A DNA stretch of 64,000 bases from an uncultured Bacteroides sp. (GTDB lineage Bacteria; Bacteroidota; Bacteroidia; Bacteroidales; Bacteroidaceae), in NCBI RefSeq assembly GCF_902491285.1, contig NZ_CABUHK010000007.1, positions 46,685 to 110,684 of the forward strand. The letters run 5' to 3'. Both the position numbers and the translations under genes were made by a program. Positions 54,576-62,483 of the stretch are shown in pieces. Every line of letters begins with the position of its first letter. Position 1 is the first letter of the stretch. Under the pieces are notes generated by a model, which saw only the letters and a list, made by a program, of their open reading frames with translations, ran no database searches and was not told where the DNA came from.

Positions 54576-55823
54576 CTAGTGAACCGTTTGGTTCTGTTTG
54601 ATGATGTTCTGAGCCAACGGATAGGCTATCAACTGTAAAGCTCCTACCAGTATCAATGCGTACTTCAATGCAAAATCCTGTGATATGGCAAAGGCAAGCA
54701 CCATAAAAAGGATGAGCCCGAAAGCACGCCCCAAGAATAGTCCGAATTCGTGGCTTAAAATATAAGTGTATTCATTTCTTTTCTCGATTTTAACTACTGC
54801 GTCGATGGTTTGCATCATAATGGGATAGTAAGGCAAGTCAAACAAGGGCTGAAAGATTACCTTACAGAGGACAAAGATAATCACTCCGGTGGCTGAAAAC
54901 AAGACCCCGTTGAACAGAGTACCGATAAAAAAGACGAGTAACCCGGCAATAAATATCTTCGGGCGGTCTTCGGGTTTGGCAATACGCCCCAGTACATAGA
55001 CCAGTATAGCCGTCAGCGTACCGCTGATTCCCTGTATCAAGCCTAATGTCCCTTCATCACCAACCAGTTTCAGAACCAGGATGGCGGGAGCAGTCACCAG
55101 AAATCCCTGTACCATTCCTTTCAGGGAAGCCAGTAACAGCATTTTCTTCCACAGTATACAGAACCGGAAATACAAAAAATTCTTCTGTACCGGATTGGCA
55201 AACTTACCACGCCACAAGACAGCTACGGCAAACAGGGTCACTACTATGACTCCGACTGTGACCAAACGGTAGGCTCCATTTATATCAATCAGGCATCCCA
55301 TGATTTCTTTGCCGTCTATCTGGCTGATGAATGCGCCAATCAATAAAGGGACAGTTATCGAAGTGATGGAGAAAAAGAAAGATTCCAGTCCGAAAAAGTA
55401 GTTCCGGCTACTGTCGGTCGTATTATTGAGAGTCAATAGATAGCGGTTGGTCCAAAAGAAACCCGATGCGGCTCCGAGGACAAAACCTGCTATGCCTAGT
55501 TCTACAAAGCCCAATGACTTCACCAGCATCATGGCAAACATCGACAGCCCGCTAACTAATATCCCGCCTGCATACAGTACTTTCACGCTGACATGCCGCA
55601 ACAGGAAGCCGTTGACAAACGAGGTCGCAATGATGCCGATATACATAAAAAGCTGATAGAAAGCTACGGAAACAGGCTCGCTCGTGTGGCGCATCACATA
55701 AGCGCCTACAAATATCTCCACCACAGGAAGCACAAACGCATAGAGCAGGTTAGTCATCAACAGTACACGTACATTGGGAGTCTGCTGTTTGAAGAATTGA
55801 TATTCTCTTTTCAATTTATTCAT
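54576..55823 (-). CDS. MFS transporter, mannoside locus
   Basis: A 415-residue inner-membrane MFS protein with 12 predicted helices and no large insertion. It differs from the hexuronate porter of the alginate locus and resembles the MFS proteins encoded beside GH130 in Bacteroides mannan and N-glycan loci. It probably brings a mannose-containing disaccharide into the cytosol for the GH130 phosphorylase, whose gene ends 18 bp upstream. The region after its stop leads within 45 bp into the operator of the next operon, and no clear terminator was seen there. Confidence 0.88.
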   Translation of the reverse strand: MNKLKREYQFFKQQTPNVRVLLMTNLLYAFVLPVVEIFVGAYVMRHTSEPVSVAFYQLFMYIGIIATSFVNGFLLRHVSVKVLYAGGILVSGLSMFAMMLVKSLGFVELGIAGFVLGAASGFFWTNRYLLTLNNTTDSSRNYFFGLESFFFSITSITVPLLIGAFISQIDGKEIMGCLIDINGAYRLVTVGVIVVTLFAVAVLWRGKFANPVQKNFLYFRFCILWKKMLLLASLKGMVQGFLVTAPAILVLKLVGDEGTLGLIQGISGTLTAILVYVLGRIAKPEDRPKIFIAGLLVFFIGTLFNGVLFSATGVIIFVLCKVIFQPLFDLPYYPIMMQTIDAVVKIEKRNEYTYILSHEFGLFLGRAFGLILFMVLAFAISQDFALKYALILVGALQLIAYPLAQNIIKQNQTVH

Positions 55824-55841
55824 TCTATACCTTTATATATG

Positions 55842-56888
55842 TCATGACTTTAATGAACGAAGGATTTCCCCTATGGAGAACTCCGCTCCGCAGATTACTT
55901 CATCACTCGCACCATAGTAAACAGTCACCGTATCCCCTTCTACCAGATGCCCGTTCGTGAAGACCACATTCCCGAAGAATCCGGTTTGCTCGTAGGGAGC
56001 AGTCGGTTCCATTATAGGAGCTTTGCTTCGGGCGATTACCTTTGAGGGGTCGTTCAAGTCAAGCAGAAGGGCTCCCAGGCAATAGCGGTTCTGATAGTCT
56101 GCACCATGATAAATCTCCAGCCAGCCTTCCTCTGTACGGATAGGCGCGGCTCCTGCACCCACACGGGCACAATCCCAGCTATCGGAGCGAGTGGTCGCAA
56201 CGCAACGGTGGTTGCCCCAGTGTAACCGGTCGGGTGATTCGGCAAGCCAGATATAGTTGCCACCCAGTTCGGGACTGCTCGGGCGATGCAAGGCGAAATA
56301 TTTACCGTTTATCTTCTCTTCAAACAAGGCACAGTCTTTATTATGAGGAGGGAAAATCATGCCGTGACGAGTGTAATTCTTCCAATCATGGGTATGAATC
56401 AGCCCTACACCGACGGCAACGGAAGAGACTTCGGTAAACGTCAGGTAATAACCGTCGGCGGTAGTCGCCACCCGGCAGTCCTCGATGCCGAAAGCCTCTA
56501 ATGTCCCTTTACCGAAAATAGGCGGATAATCCGGTTCTTCCTTAAAATGGATGCCGTCCTCGCTCGATACCAACCGGAGATAAGACATGGTAGTCAGATA
56601 ATCCTGTCCCGCATATCCTATCACACGAGGGTCGGAAGCGTCCAGTTCCGGGTCATTCTCGTCGAAAGAAAGCACTTCTATCTTCCCTTCCTTATTATAT
56701 ACGGGGAAACTAATCACTCCCTGTTTCTGTACGGGGCGTTCGGCTACCCGCAGTAATAACCAGGTTTTTCCGTCGAAGCGGAATACGCCGGGATTCAGGA
56801 AACAGGTGATTTCCATACCTTCTATTCCCGGTTGTAAATCGGATGGTTTCAATAATGGGTTCTGATGAAATCGTTTTGCAATATCCAT
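55842..56888 (-). CDS. GH130 mannoside phosphorylase (cytosolic)
   Basis: A 348-residue protein without a signal peptide, in the five-bladed propeller family GH130. It has NPGVFRFDGKTWLLLRVAER, the acid block GIEDCR (Glu136-Asp137), HRPS (Arg202) and YHG (His261). Arg and His at the last two places serve in binding inorganic phosphate. It should split a beta-mannoside (Man-beta-1,4-GlcNAc, -Glc or similar) to mannose-1-phosphate. The exact acceptor cannot be told from sequence. It is the first gene of a two-gene operon with the MFS porter and has copy 2 of the 46-bp operator upstream. Confidence 0.92.
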   Translation of the reverse strand: MDIAKRFHQNPLLKPSDLQPGIEGMEITCFLNPGVFRFDGKTWLLLRVAERPVQKQGVISFPVYNKEGKIEVLSFDENDPELDASDPRVIGYAGQDYLTTMSYLRLVSSEDGIHFKEEPDYPPIFGKGTLEAFGIEDCRVATTADGYYLTFTEVSSVAVGVGLIHTHDWKNYTRHGMIFPPHNKDCALFEEKINGKYFALHRPSSPELGGNYIWLAESPDRLHWGNHRCVATTRSDSWDCARVGAGAAPIRTEEGWLEIYHGADYQNRYCLGALLLDLNDPSKVIARSKAPIMEPTAPYEQTGFFGNVVFTNGHLVEGDTVTVYYGASDEVICGAEFSIGEILRSLKS

Positions 56889-56928
56889 TTTCTAATCATT
56901 AAATAGGTGTTGTTTTTATTTCTCGTGG

Positions 56929-56936
56929 CAAAGCTA
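56929..56936 (-). promoter_or_regulatory. -7 element of the GH130/MFS operon
   Basis: TAGCTTTG on the minus strand matches TAnnTTTG, beginning 41 bp upstream of the GH130 start. As in the sister operon there is no -33 TTTG, and the 46-bp element begins 19 bp further upstream. Confidence 0.75.
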
Positions 56937-56955
56937 CCCCACACGGCGACGGGAA

Positions 56956-57001
56956 GAGTGTACTATATTCTCAAAAGGGTATACAGGTGTTGTACAGCAT
57001 A
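56956..57001. promoter_or_regulatory. 46-bp candidate HTCS operator, copy 2
   Basis: 42 of 46 positions match 54487-54532; the four differences are all transitions. The inverted repeat reads CTATATTCTC-AAAA-GGGTATACAG here, slightly less symmetric than copy 1. It lies between the GH130/MFS operon and the divergent HTCS gene, 5 bp before a TATCTTTG box of the latter, so it could also affect HTCS expression. Confidence 0.85.
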
Positions 57002-57005
57002 TTTT

Positions 57006-57040
57006 TATCTTTGTTTTCTTATTTTTCCTCTCTATCTTTG
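57006..57040 (+). promoter_or_regulatory. Two TATCTTTG boxes upstream of the second HTCS gene
   Basis: TATCTTTG occurs at 57006-57013 and again at 57033-57040; both match the -7 consensus. The TTTG at 57010-57013 lies 19 bp before the second box, so the pair 57010/57033 forms a full promoter, but its transcript would start at or near the ATG at 57045. The first box alone would give a normal leader of about 27 nt. Confidence 0.6.
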
Positions 57041-57044
57041 CGAC

Positions 57045-60000
57045 ATGATTCTACGAAAACACTCCTATTTCCGCTGCATCTGCATCCTTATTTGTTCATG
57101 CCTGATGCCTGCTTTATTACATTCGCAAAATGTAGTAAAACAGATTTCCAATGCGGACGGATTATCCAATAATTCGGTGAATTGCTTCCTCGAAGATTCG
57201 GAGCATACGCTCTGGGTAGGGACATGGGACGGATTGAATGCTTATAACGGACGTAGCTTCAAAACCTATTCTTATAATAAAAAGGATGCAGGGTCTATCA
57301 GCAATAATGTCATCTGGCAGATTATCGAGCAAAGCGACTCTATCCTGTGGGTATCTACGGACTATGGGGTAAACCGGTGGAAACGCTCTACACAACAGTT
57401 TACTCCTTATTATCTAGGTACACAGAATAATCCGCCGAAACAGGAGAAGTCATTTCTGCTGGGTATCACTTCCGGCAAGCATATTATCTGTTACGTGAAA
57501 GAGCAGGGTCTATTCTGTTTCGATGACCGGAAACAGGAGTTTGTATCCTTGAAGAATGACCTTCCCGATGACATCAGGAACTTCGTCATTGATTCCAAAG
57601 ACCGGATATTCTTTCTCACAGAACATGGACAATTATTGCATTATCAACTGACTGTCCGTAACTCCTGTCCCGAACTCTCGTTCAAAGAAGAAATCAGGCA
57701 CTCTGCTCCCGTTTCCAATATTTATCTTTCCCAGGACTGCCTCATCATTAACGATGACCGGACACTGACTGTTTCACAAGATAACCGTATATTGGACAGT
57801 ATAAATATTCCTGAGAACAAAACCGTTTCACAAGCTGTCTGCCACGGTGAATATCTCCTTATCAGCTTTATCGAGGGAGGATGCATCAGGTATAATCTTG
57901 AAAATGGAACTTCAACGGAATTACTCCAATTACCGGAGAAAGCTTCCATTTTCACTATTTATATCGGCTCACAGAATATCCTTTGGGTAGGCACGGACGG
58001 ACAAGGGATATTGGAAGTCTATGAACATAGTTCGCCTTTCCATACCGTAAAAACAGATTATCCTGTGCGTTGTTTCTGTGAGGAAGACAATGGTAATATA
58101 CTCGTTGGAACAAAAGGAGAAGGTATCCTGCTACTCAACAAGCAGGAACGGAAAGTCATCCCCTATCTTTCAACGGGCAACGGGCTAATCTCCAACTCCG
58201 TTTATACTATCCGCAAAAATATGTCCGGGGATATATTCATCGGAACCGAAGGGGCGGGTATCAATTATATTCCACTCAATAGCAACCAGGTGAAGAAACT
58301 GGGTATTCCTGCTGAATTTCCAGCTTTCAGGGCAGTGTACAGTATCCTGTTTACCCATAACGATTCACTTTTATGGTTGGGGACTTCCGGCTACGGACTT
58401 ATCAAGCTGAGCCTGCAAAGGGAAGGAAAAAGTTATAGAGTAACGGACATGAAACAATATAAATCTCCCGGCCCTTCTTCGCCAAGTAATAATATTATTT
58501 ATTCGGTTATCGCCGGATACGATGAGAATGAACTTTGGCTAGGCACGCGAGGGGGGGGAATTAATAAGTTCGACATCGAGTCCGAACGTTTCCGGCAGAT
58601 GAATGAAATAGACCCCGGTTTGTCTCTGACTAACAATGACGTGATTTATCTGACTAAAGGAGATTCTGCCAGTATCTGGATAGGTACCAGTTATGGTCTT
58701 AACCGATTGTTCCCGACAGCCACACCGCCTTCTATCATCGAATATACGGATAATAACGGATTGCCCAATAATACGATTCACGGCATCCTGAAAGATGAGA
58801 ACGGGAATATTTGGGCAAGCACCAATCAAGGCATTTCCTTTATCGACTTGCCCTCGGGAAAAATCACCAATTATTCTTCAAGAAACGGGCTGCAAAACGA
58901 CGAATTCTCCGACGGAGCTATTTTTAAGGACAAAGCCGGGTGGTTGTATTTCGGCGGAGTCAGCGGGTTGAACTATTTCGACGAAAATAAGATACGCTTA
59001 CGGGAACATATCGCATCATTAAGCCTGAACAGCCTGAAGATAAACAATACAAGCCAGAATATCTACGAACGTATCCGTAATCATACGCTCCGGCTGGACT
59101 ACGACGAGCCTTATGTCACCTTGGGATTTGCCGCACATGATTTTATCAACAATGAGAATTGTGAGTTCAGCTACCGCATTATCGACTTTGCCGACGAATG
59201 GATTTACAACGAGAATAACCCAAATATTGTTATCACCAAACTACCACCGGGAAAATATAAACTGGAAGTAAAATGCACCAATGGCGACCGAGTATGGAGT
59301 AGTCAAACCTATTCCCTCAATTTGGACGTTGCTTACCCCTGGTGGCTCAGTACCACTGCTTTTATTATTTATTTTATCCTGATTGCCGTTGCTATCTATA
59401 TCACGCAATCCGTCATCAAGAATAGAATCCGGCTGAACCGTCAGATTCTACTGGAACATATCGAGAAACAGAATCAGCAACGTATCCATGAATCGAAGTT
59501 GAACTTCTTCACGAATGTGGCACATGAATTTTTCACTCCGTTGACACTGATTTACGGCCCGGCACAGCACTTGTTGGAAAAGGCGGACCTCGACAGTTAT
59601 ACAAAAAGATATATCTACATCATCAAGAACAATGCCGACCGGATGCAGAAGCTTATCAACGAACTGATGGAGTTCCGAAAAGCAGAAGCGGGACATACAG
59701 CTATCTATGCGGAAAAAGTGGATATTCAGTTGCTCGTCGATTATGTATCGGACAACTATACCGAAATAGCTGAAGAAAACAAGATAGACTTCAGTTTCAA
59801 AAGCAAAGAGGTATCATCCTTTACAACAGACCGGAATGCACTGGAAAAAATAATATTCAATTTGCTTTCCAACGCTTTCAAATATACGCCGTCCGGTGGA
59901 TATATCCGTGCTGAAATACGGGAGAATGTTACTGACGGGACATTGCATTTCCACATACGTAACTCGGGCAAGGGACTGACTGAGAAACAAATGAGTGAGA

Positions 60001-61025
60001 TATTCAGCCGGTTCAAGATTTTTGAGAGCAGTAACCTGAAACATGCGGGAAGCACCGGAGTCGGCCTGAATCTGACCAAGAGCTTGACGGAGTTATTGGG
60101 CGGAGAAATCACCGTAGGAAGTGTATTGGGAGAGTATGTAGAATTCAATGTGTCTCTACCGTCCATGCACGTGAATTCCGGAAAAGAAAGTCAACCGGCA
60201 GAAGAAGAGGCAGAAGCCGGTGAAATGCTTTTTGTCCCAAAACAAAAGGAAATTAGTATATTGATTGTAGAAGATGAAAAGAATATCCGCGAACTTCTGA
60301 AAGATATCCTGCTTCCTTACTACCAGGTTCGGGAAGCCGCCGATGGAGAAGAGGCGCTGAAAGAGGTCGAGCAGAAACAGCCGGATATTATTATCAGCGA
60401 TGTATTGATGCCCAGGCTGGACGGCATCACTCTGACGGATATATTGAAAGCCAACGAGCGGACTGCCCACATTCCGATTATCCATATCTCCGCCAAGAAC
60501 TCCATCGAAGACCAGATTAACGCTTACAAACATGGAACAGACTTATATATCCCCAAACCTTTCCATCCGAGGCATGTATTGAGCGCGGTAGAGAATATGA
60601 TTAATAAATACTCTCTGATGAAAGAGTATTTCAAATCCAGCCGTTCCTCTCTCATCGTAAGGGATGGAATCACCATGCATAAAGAGGATGAGCTGTTACT
60701 GGACAAGATTATCAAATTCATCGAAGATAATATTGACGACGAATCCATGAATCCGGATTCTCTCGCAGACTTTATAGGAGTAAGCAAAGCGGGATTGTAC
60801 CGTAAACTCAAAGAATTGACGGAAAAGACACCAAGCGAATTTGTCCGTACCATCCGCCTGGAATATGCAGCAGGCCTATTAAAGACTACCAAGCTTACCG
60901 TTACCGAGATTATGTATAAATCGGGTTTCTCAAACAAGTCTTATTTCTACCGGGAGTTTGCCAAGTTATACAACACTTCTCCCAAAGAATACAGGAGCGG
61001 ACAGACAGAAGAAAAGGATACTTAA
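57045..61025 (+). CDS. Hybrid two-component system regulator (HTCS), mannoside locus
   Basis: A 1326-residue HTCS. In order: signal peptide (1-28), double Reg_prop sensor propeller (about 30-690), Y_Y_Y domain (about 695-760), membrane helix (about 770-795), HisKA with His827 in a variant box VAHEFFTPLT, HATPase (NLLSNAFKYTPSGG, GVGLNLTKSL), receiver with Asp1119 (SDVLMPRLDG) and AraC-type DNA-binding domain (about 1215-1320). The ATG at 57045 was preferred to an in-frame GTG at 56907, because it begins with a signal peptide and lies after the promoter boxes. It should activate both divergent operons through the 46-bp element. A third EEP gene follows after 24 bp. Confidence 0.96.
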   Translation: MILRKHSYFRCICILICSCLMPALLHSQNVVKQISNADGLSNNSVNCFLEDSEHTLWVGTWDGLNAYNGRSFKTYSYNKKDAGSISNNVIWQIIEQSDSILWVSTDYGVNRWKRSTQQFTPYYLGTQNNPPKQEKSFLLGITSGKHIICYVKEQGLFCFDDRKQEFVSLKNDLPDDIRNFVIDSKDRIFFLTEHGQLLHYQLTVRNSCPELSFKEEIRHSAPVSNIYLSQDCLIINDDRTLTVSQDNRILDSINIPENKTVSQAVCHGEYLLISFIEGGCIRYNLENGTSTELLQLPEKASIFTIYIGSQNILWVGTDGQGILEVYEHSSPFHTVKTDYPVRCFCEEDNGNILVGTKGEGILLLNKQERKVIPYLSTGNGLISNSVYTIRKNMSGDIFIGTEGAGINYIPLNSNQVKKLGIPAEFPAFRAVYSILFTHNDSLLWLGTSGYGLIKLSLQREGKSYRVTDMKQYKSPGPSSPSNNIIYSVIAGYDENELWLGTRGGGINKFDIESERFRQMNEIDPGLSLTNNDVIYLTKGDSASIWIGTSYGLNRLFPTATPPSIIEYTDNNGLPNNTIHGILKDENGNIWASTNQGISFIDLPSGKITNYSSRNGLQNDEFSDGAIFKDKAGWLYFGGVSGLNYFDENKIRLREHIASLSLNSLKINNTSQNIYERIRNHTLRLDYDEPYVTLGFAAHDFINNENCEFSYRIIDFADEWIYNENNPNIVITKLPPGKYKLEVKCTNGDRVWSSQTYSLNLDVAYPWWLSTTAFIIYFILIAVAIYITQSVIKNRIRLNRQILLEHIEKQNQQRIHESKLNFFTNVAHEFFTPLTLIYGPAQHLLEKADLDSYTKRYIYIIKNNADRMQKLINELMEFRKAEAGHTAIYAEKVDIQLLVDYVSDNYTEIAEENKIDFSFKSKEVSSFTTDRNALEKIIFNLLSNAFKYTPSGGYIRAEIRENVTDGTLHFHIRNSGKGLTEKQMSEIFSRFKIFESSNLKHAGSTGVGLNLTKSLTELLGGEITVGSVLGEYVEFNVSLPSMHVNSGKESQPAEEEAEAGEMLFVPKQKEISILIVEDEKNIRELLKDILLPYYQVREAADGEEALKEVEQKQPDIIISDVLMPRLDGITLTDILKANERTAHIPIIHISAKNSIEDQINAYKHGTDLYIPKPFHPRHVLSAVENMINKYSLMKEYFKSSRSSLIVRDGITMHKEDELLLDKIIKFIEDNIDDESMNPDSLADFIGVSKAGLYRKLKELTEKTPSEFVRTIRLEYAAGLLKTTKLTVTEIMYKSGFSNKSYFYREFAKLYNTSPKEYRSGQTEEKDT

Positions 61026-61049
61026 TAACCATCTAACAATAAAGAAACA

Positions 61050-61919
61050 ATGAGAAAACTTTTTATTGTATTGGCGCTCTGCGGTGTGTCAATACTGAAC
61101 GCGCAACAACTGAATGTTGCTTCTTACAATGTACGAAACAGTAATCCGAACGATGCCAAAGCCGGAAACGGCTGGGAACAGCGTTGCCCGGTACTCACCC
61201 GGTTAATCACTTTCCATGACTTCGATATATTCGGAGCGCAGGAAGTGAAACATAACCAACTGGAAGATATGTTGAATGCCTTGCCGCAATACAGCTATAT
61301 AGGCGTAGGACGGGATGACGGTAAAACGAAAGGGGAATATGCGCCTATCTTCTACCGGAAAGATAAATTCAAGCTACTCAAATCTGGAAACTTTTGGTTA
61401 TCGGAAGATACTACGAAGCCGAATAAAGGATGGGATGCAGCCTATACCCGCATCTGTACATGGGGAGAATTCAAGGATATTACAGGTAAGTTCAGATTCT
61501 GGTTCTTTAACCTGCACATGGACCATATCGGAGTAGTGGCACGTCGCGAAAGTGCCAAGCTGGTTATCAGCAAAATCAAAGAGATGTGCAGTAAAGACCC
61601 CGTCATACTCACCGGAGATTTCAATGTAGACCAGACCAGCGAAAGCTATCAAGTACTTCACGAATCCGGAATATTATCAGACTCTTATGAGGTCGCGCAA
61701 CTGAGCTATGCAACTAATGGAACATGTGCAGGATGGAATCCGAACACATATACTCCCAACCGTATCGACCATATCTTCGTTACTAAAAACTTTATTGTTG
61801 AAAAGTACGGAGTGCTGACAGATACTTACCGGATTAAGAATGAAGTTACCGGAAAGTATGAGGCCCACATCCCTTCAGACCATTTTCCCGTGAAGGCAGT
61901 ATTGAAATATACCAAGTGA
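61050..61919 (+). CDS. EEP-family secreted protein 3
   Basis: A 289-residue EEP protein with signal MRKLFIVLALCGVSILNAQQ. The blocks are ASYNVRNSNPND, FGAQEVKHNQ (Glu), LHMDHIG (His), TGDFNVDQTS (Asp/Asn) and PSDHFPV (Asp-His). It belongs to a different branch from the two EEPs of the susCD operon. It has the extra NRIDHIFVTKNF block typical of the secreted Bacteroides group. It is 24 bp after the HTCS gene on the same strand and so is probably transcribed with it at low constant level, while the other two are induced. Confidence 0.88.
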   Translation: MRKLFIVLALCGVSILNAQQLNVASYNVRNSNPNDAKAGNGWEQRCPVLTRLITFHDFDIFGAQEVKHNQLEDMLNALPQYSYIGVGRDDGKTKGEYAPIFYRKDKFKLLKSGNFWLSEDTTKPNKGWDAAYTRICTWGEFKDITGKFRFWFFNLHMDHIGVVARRESAKLVISKIKEMCSKDPVILTGDFNVDQTSESYQVLHESGILSDSYEVAQLSYATNGTCAGWNPNTYTPNRIDHIFVTKNFIVEKYGVLTDTYRIKNEVTGKYEAHIPSDHFPVKAVLKYTK

Positions 61920-62156
61920 GCAAACTGAATTCGAAATGATAATATAAGCCTGTTAATGTTCTATTTTTAATATTCTACAAGGAAATAGCCGGTTAAAAAG
62001 TAACGAACCGGAAAATAAACTGCATAAATAAATGCATGAGCATACAAAAAACAGCCTAATATTGCATAAAACCAAACAGGATATGCATCTTTCTCTATTC
62101 GGAAACTGTTCATTGCTTTAAAACCAACGAAGTGTTCCTCGGTGTGCATCGACTTG

Positions 62157-62193
62157 TTCCTCACCGGGGAAGCTATCGTTTCCCGGTGAGGAA
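62157..62193. repeat. GC-rich hairpin TTCCTCACCGGG / CCCGGTGAGGAA
   Basis: A perfect 12-bp stem (62157-62168 with 62182-62193) stands out in AT-rich surroundings. A partial copy of the arm (GTTCCTCGGTG, about 62134-62144) precedes it. There is no U-tract, so it is more likely a structured RNA or dispersed repeat than a terminator. Confidence 0.6.
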
Positions 62194-62270
62194 GATAAAA
62201 ATGGGCTATTAAGAAGTATTTATTCTCTAGTTTATCATAACATATCGGAAAGGAAAAAACAATAAAATGA

Positions 62271-62305
62271 TTAGTTATTCGGATATTTACTATCCGAATA
62301 ACTAA
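62271..62305 (-). terminator. Perfect 15-bp hairpin terminator
   Basis: TTAGTTATTCGGATA (62271-62285) pairs exactly with TATCCGAATAACTAA (62291-62305) around a 5-nt loop. On the minus strand it is followed by a T-rich tract, TCATTTTATTGTTTTTT. That suits termination of the GH109-like gene's transcript about 180 bp after its stop. Confidence 0.7.
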
Positions 62306-62432
62306 AATAATCGATAATCTGTCATACTTCGAATAAAATATTCTCAAAACAGCAGAAATAGAGAATCACGTAATTACAAATGCTTGGTATCTTCCTGCTT
62401 TTCCTTACCAAACTGCAATTTACGTCCTTCTC

Positions 62433-62473
62433 CGATGATTAAATATTCCGTTTTTAAGAATCATCGTTTTTTC
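62433..62473 (+). terminator. Weak hairpin with T-tract
   Basis: CGATGATT (62433-62440) pairs with AATCATCG (62459-62466), followed on the plus strand by TTTTTTC. It could end plus-strand read-through from the EEP 3 side before the GH109-like gene. Confidence 0.4.
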
Positions 62474-62483
62474 AGTAACCGAA

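Larger units (their letters stand above)
61920..62483. other. 564-bp gene-free region with three hairpins
   Basis: I see no credible gene here. A 126-codon minus-strand frame at 61967-62347 lacks a recognisable protein and runs through two hairpins. Features: a GC-rich hairpin at 62157-62193, a perfect 15-bp hairpin at 62271-62305 and a weaker one at 62433-62466. The region may hold an intergenic small RNA or simply the ends of two convergent transcripts. Confidence 0.55.

Noticed and set aside
56907..57044. GTG start for the second HTCS gene
   Set aside because: It would place both TATCTTTG boxes and the 46-bp operator inside the coding region and bury the signal peptide.
61967..62347. 126-codon minus-strand open frame
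   Set aside because: It runs through the GC-rich hairpin and the perfect 15-bp hairpin, resembles no known family, and has no ribosome-binding site or promoter I could see.
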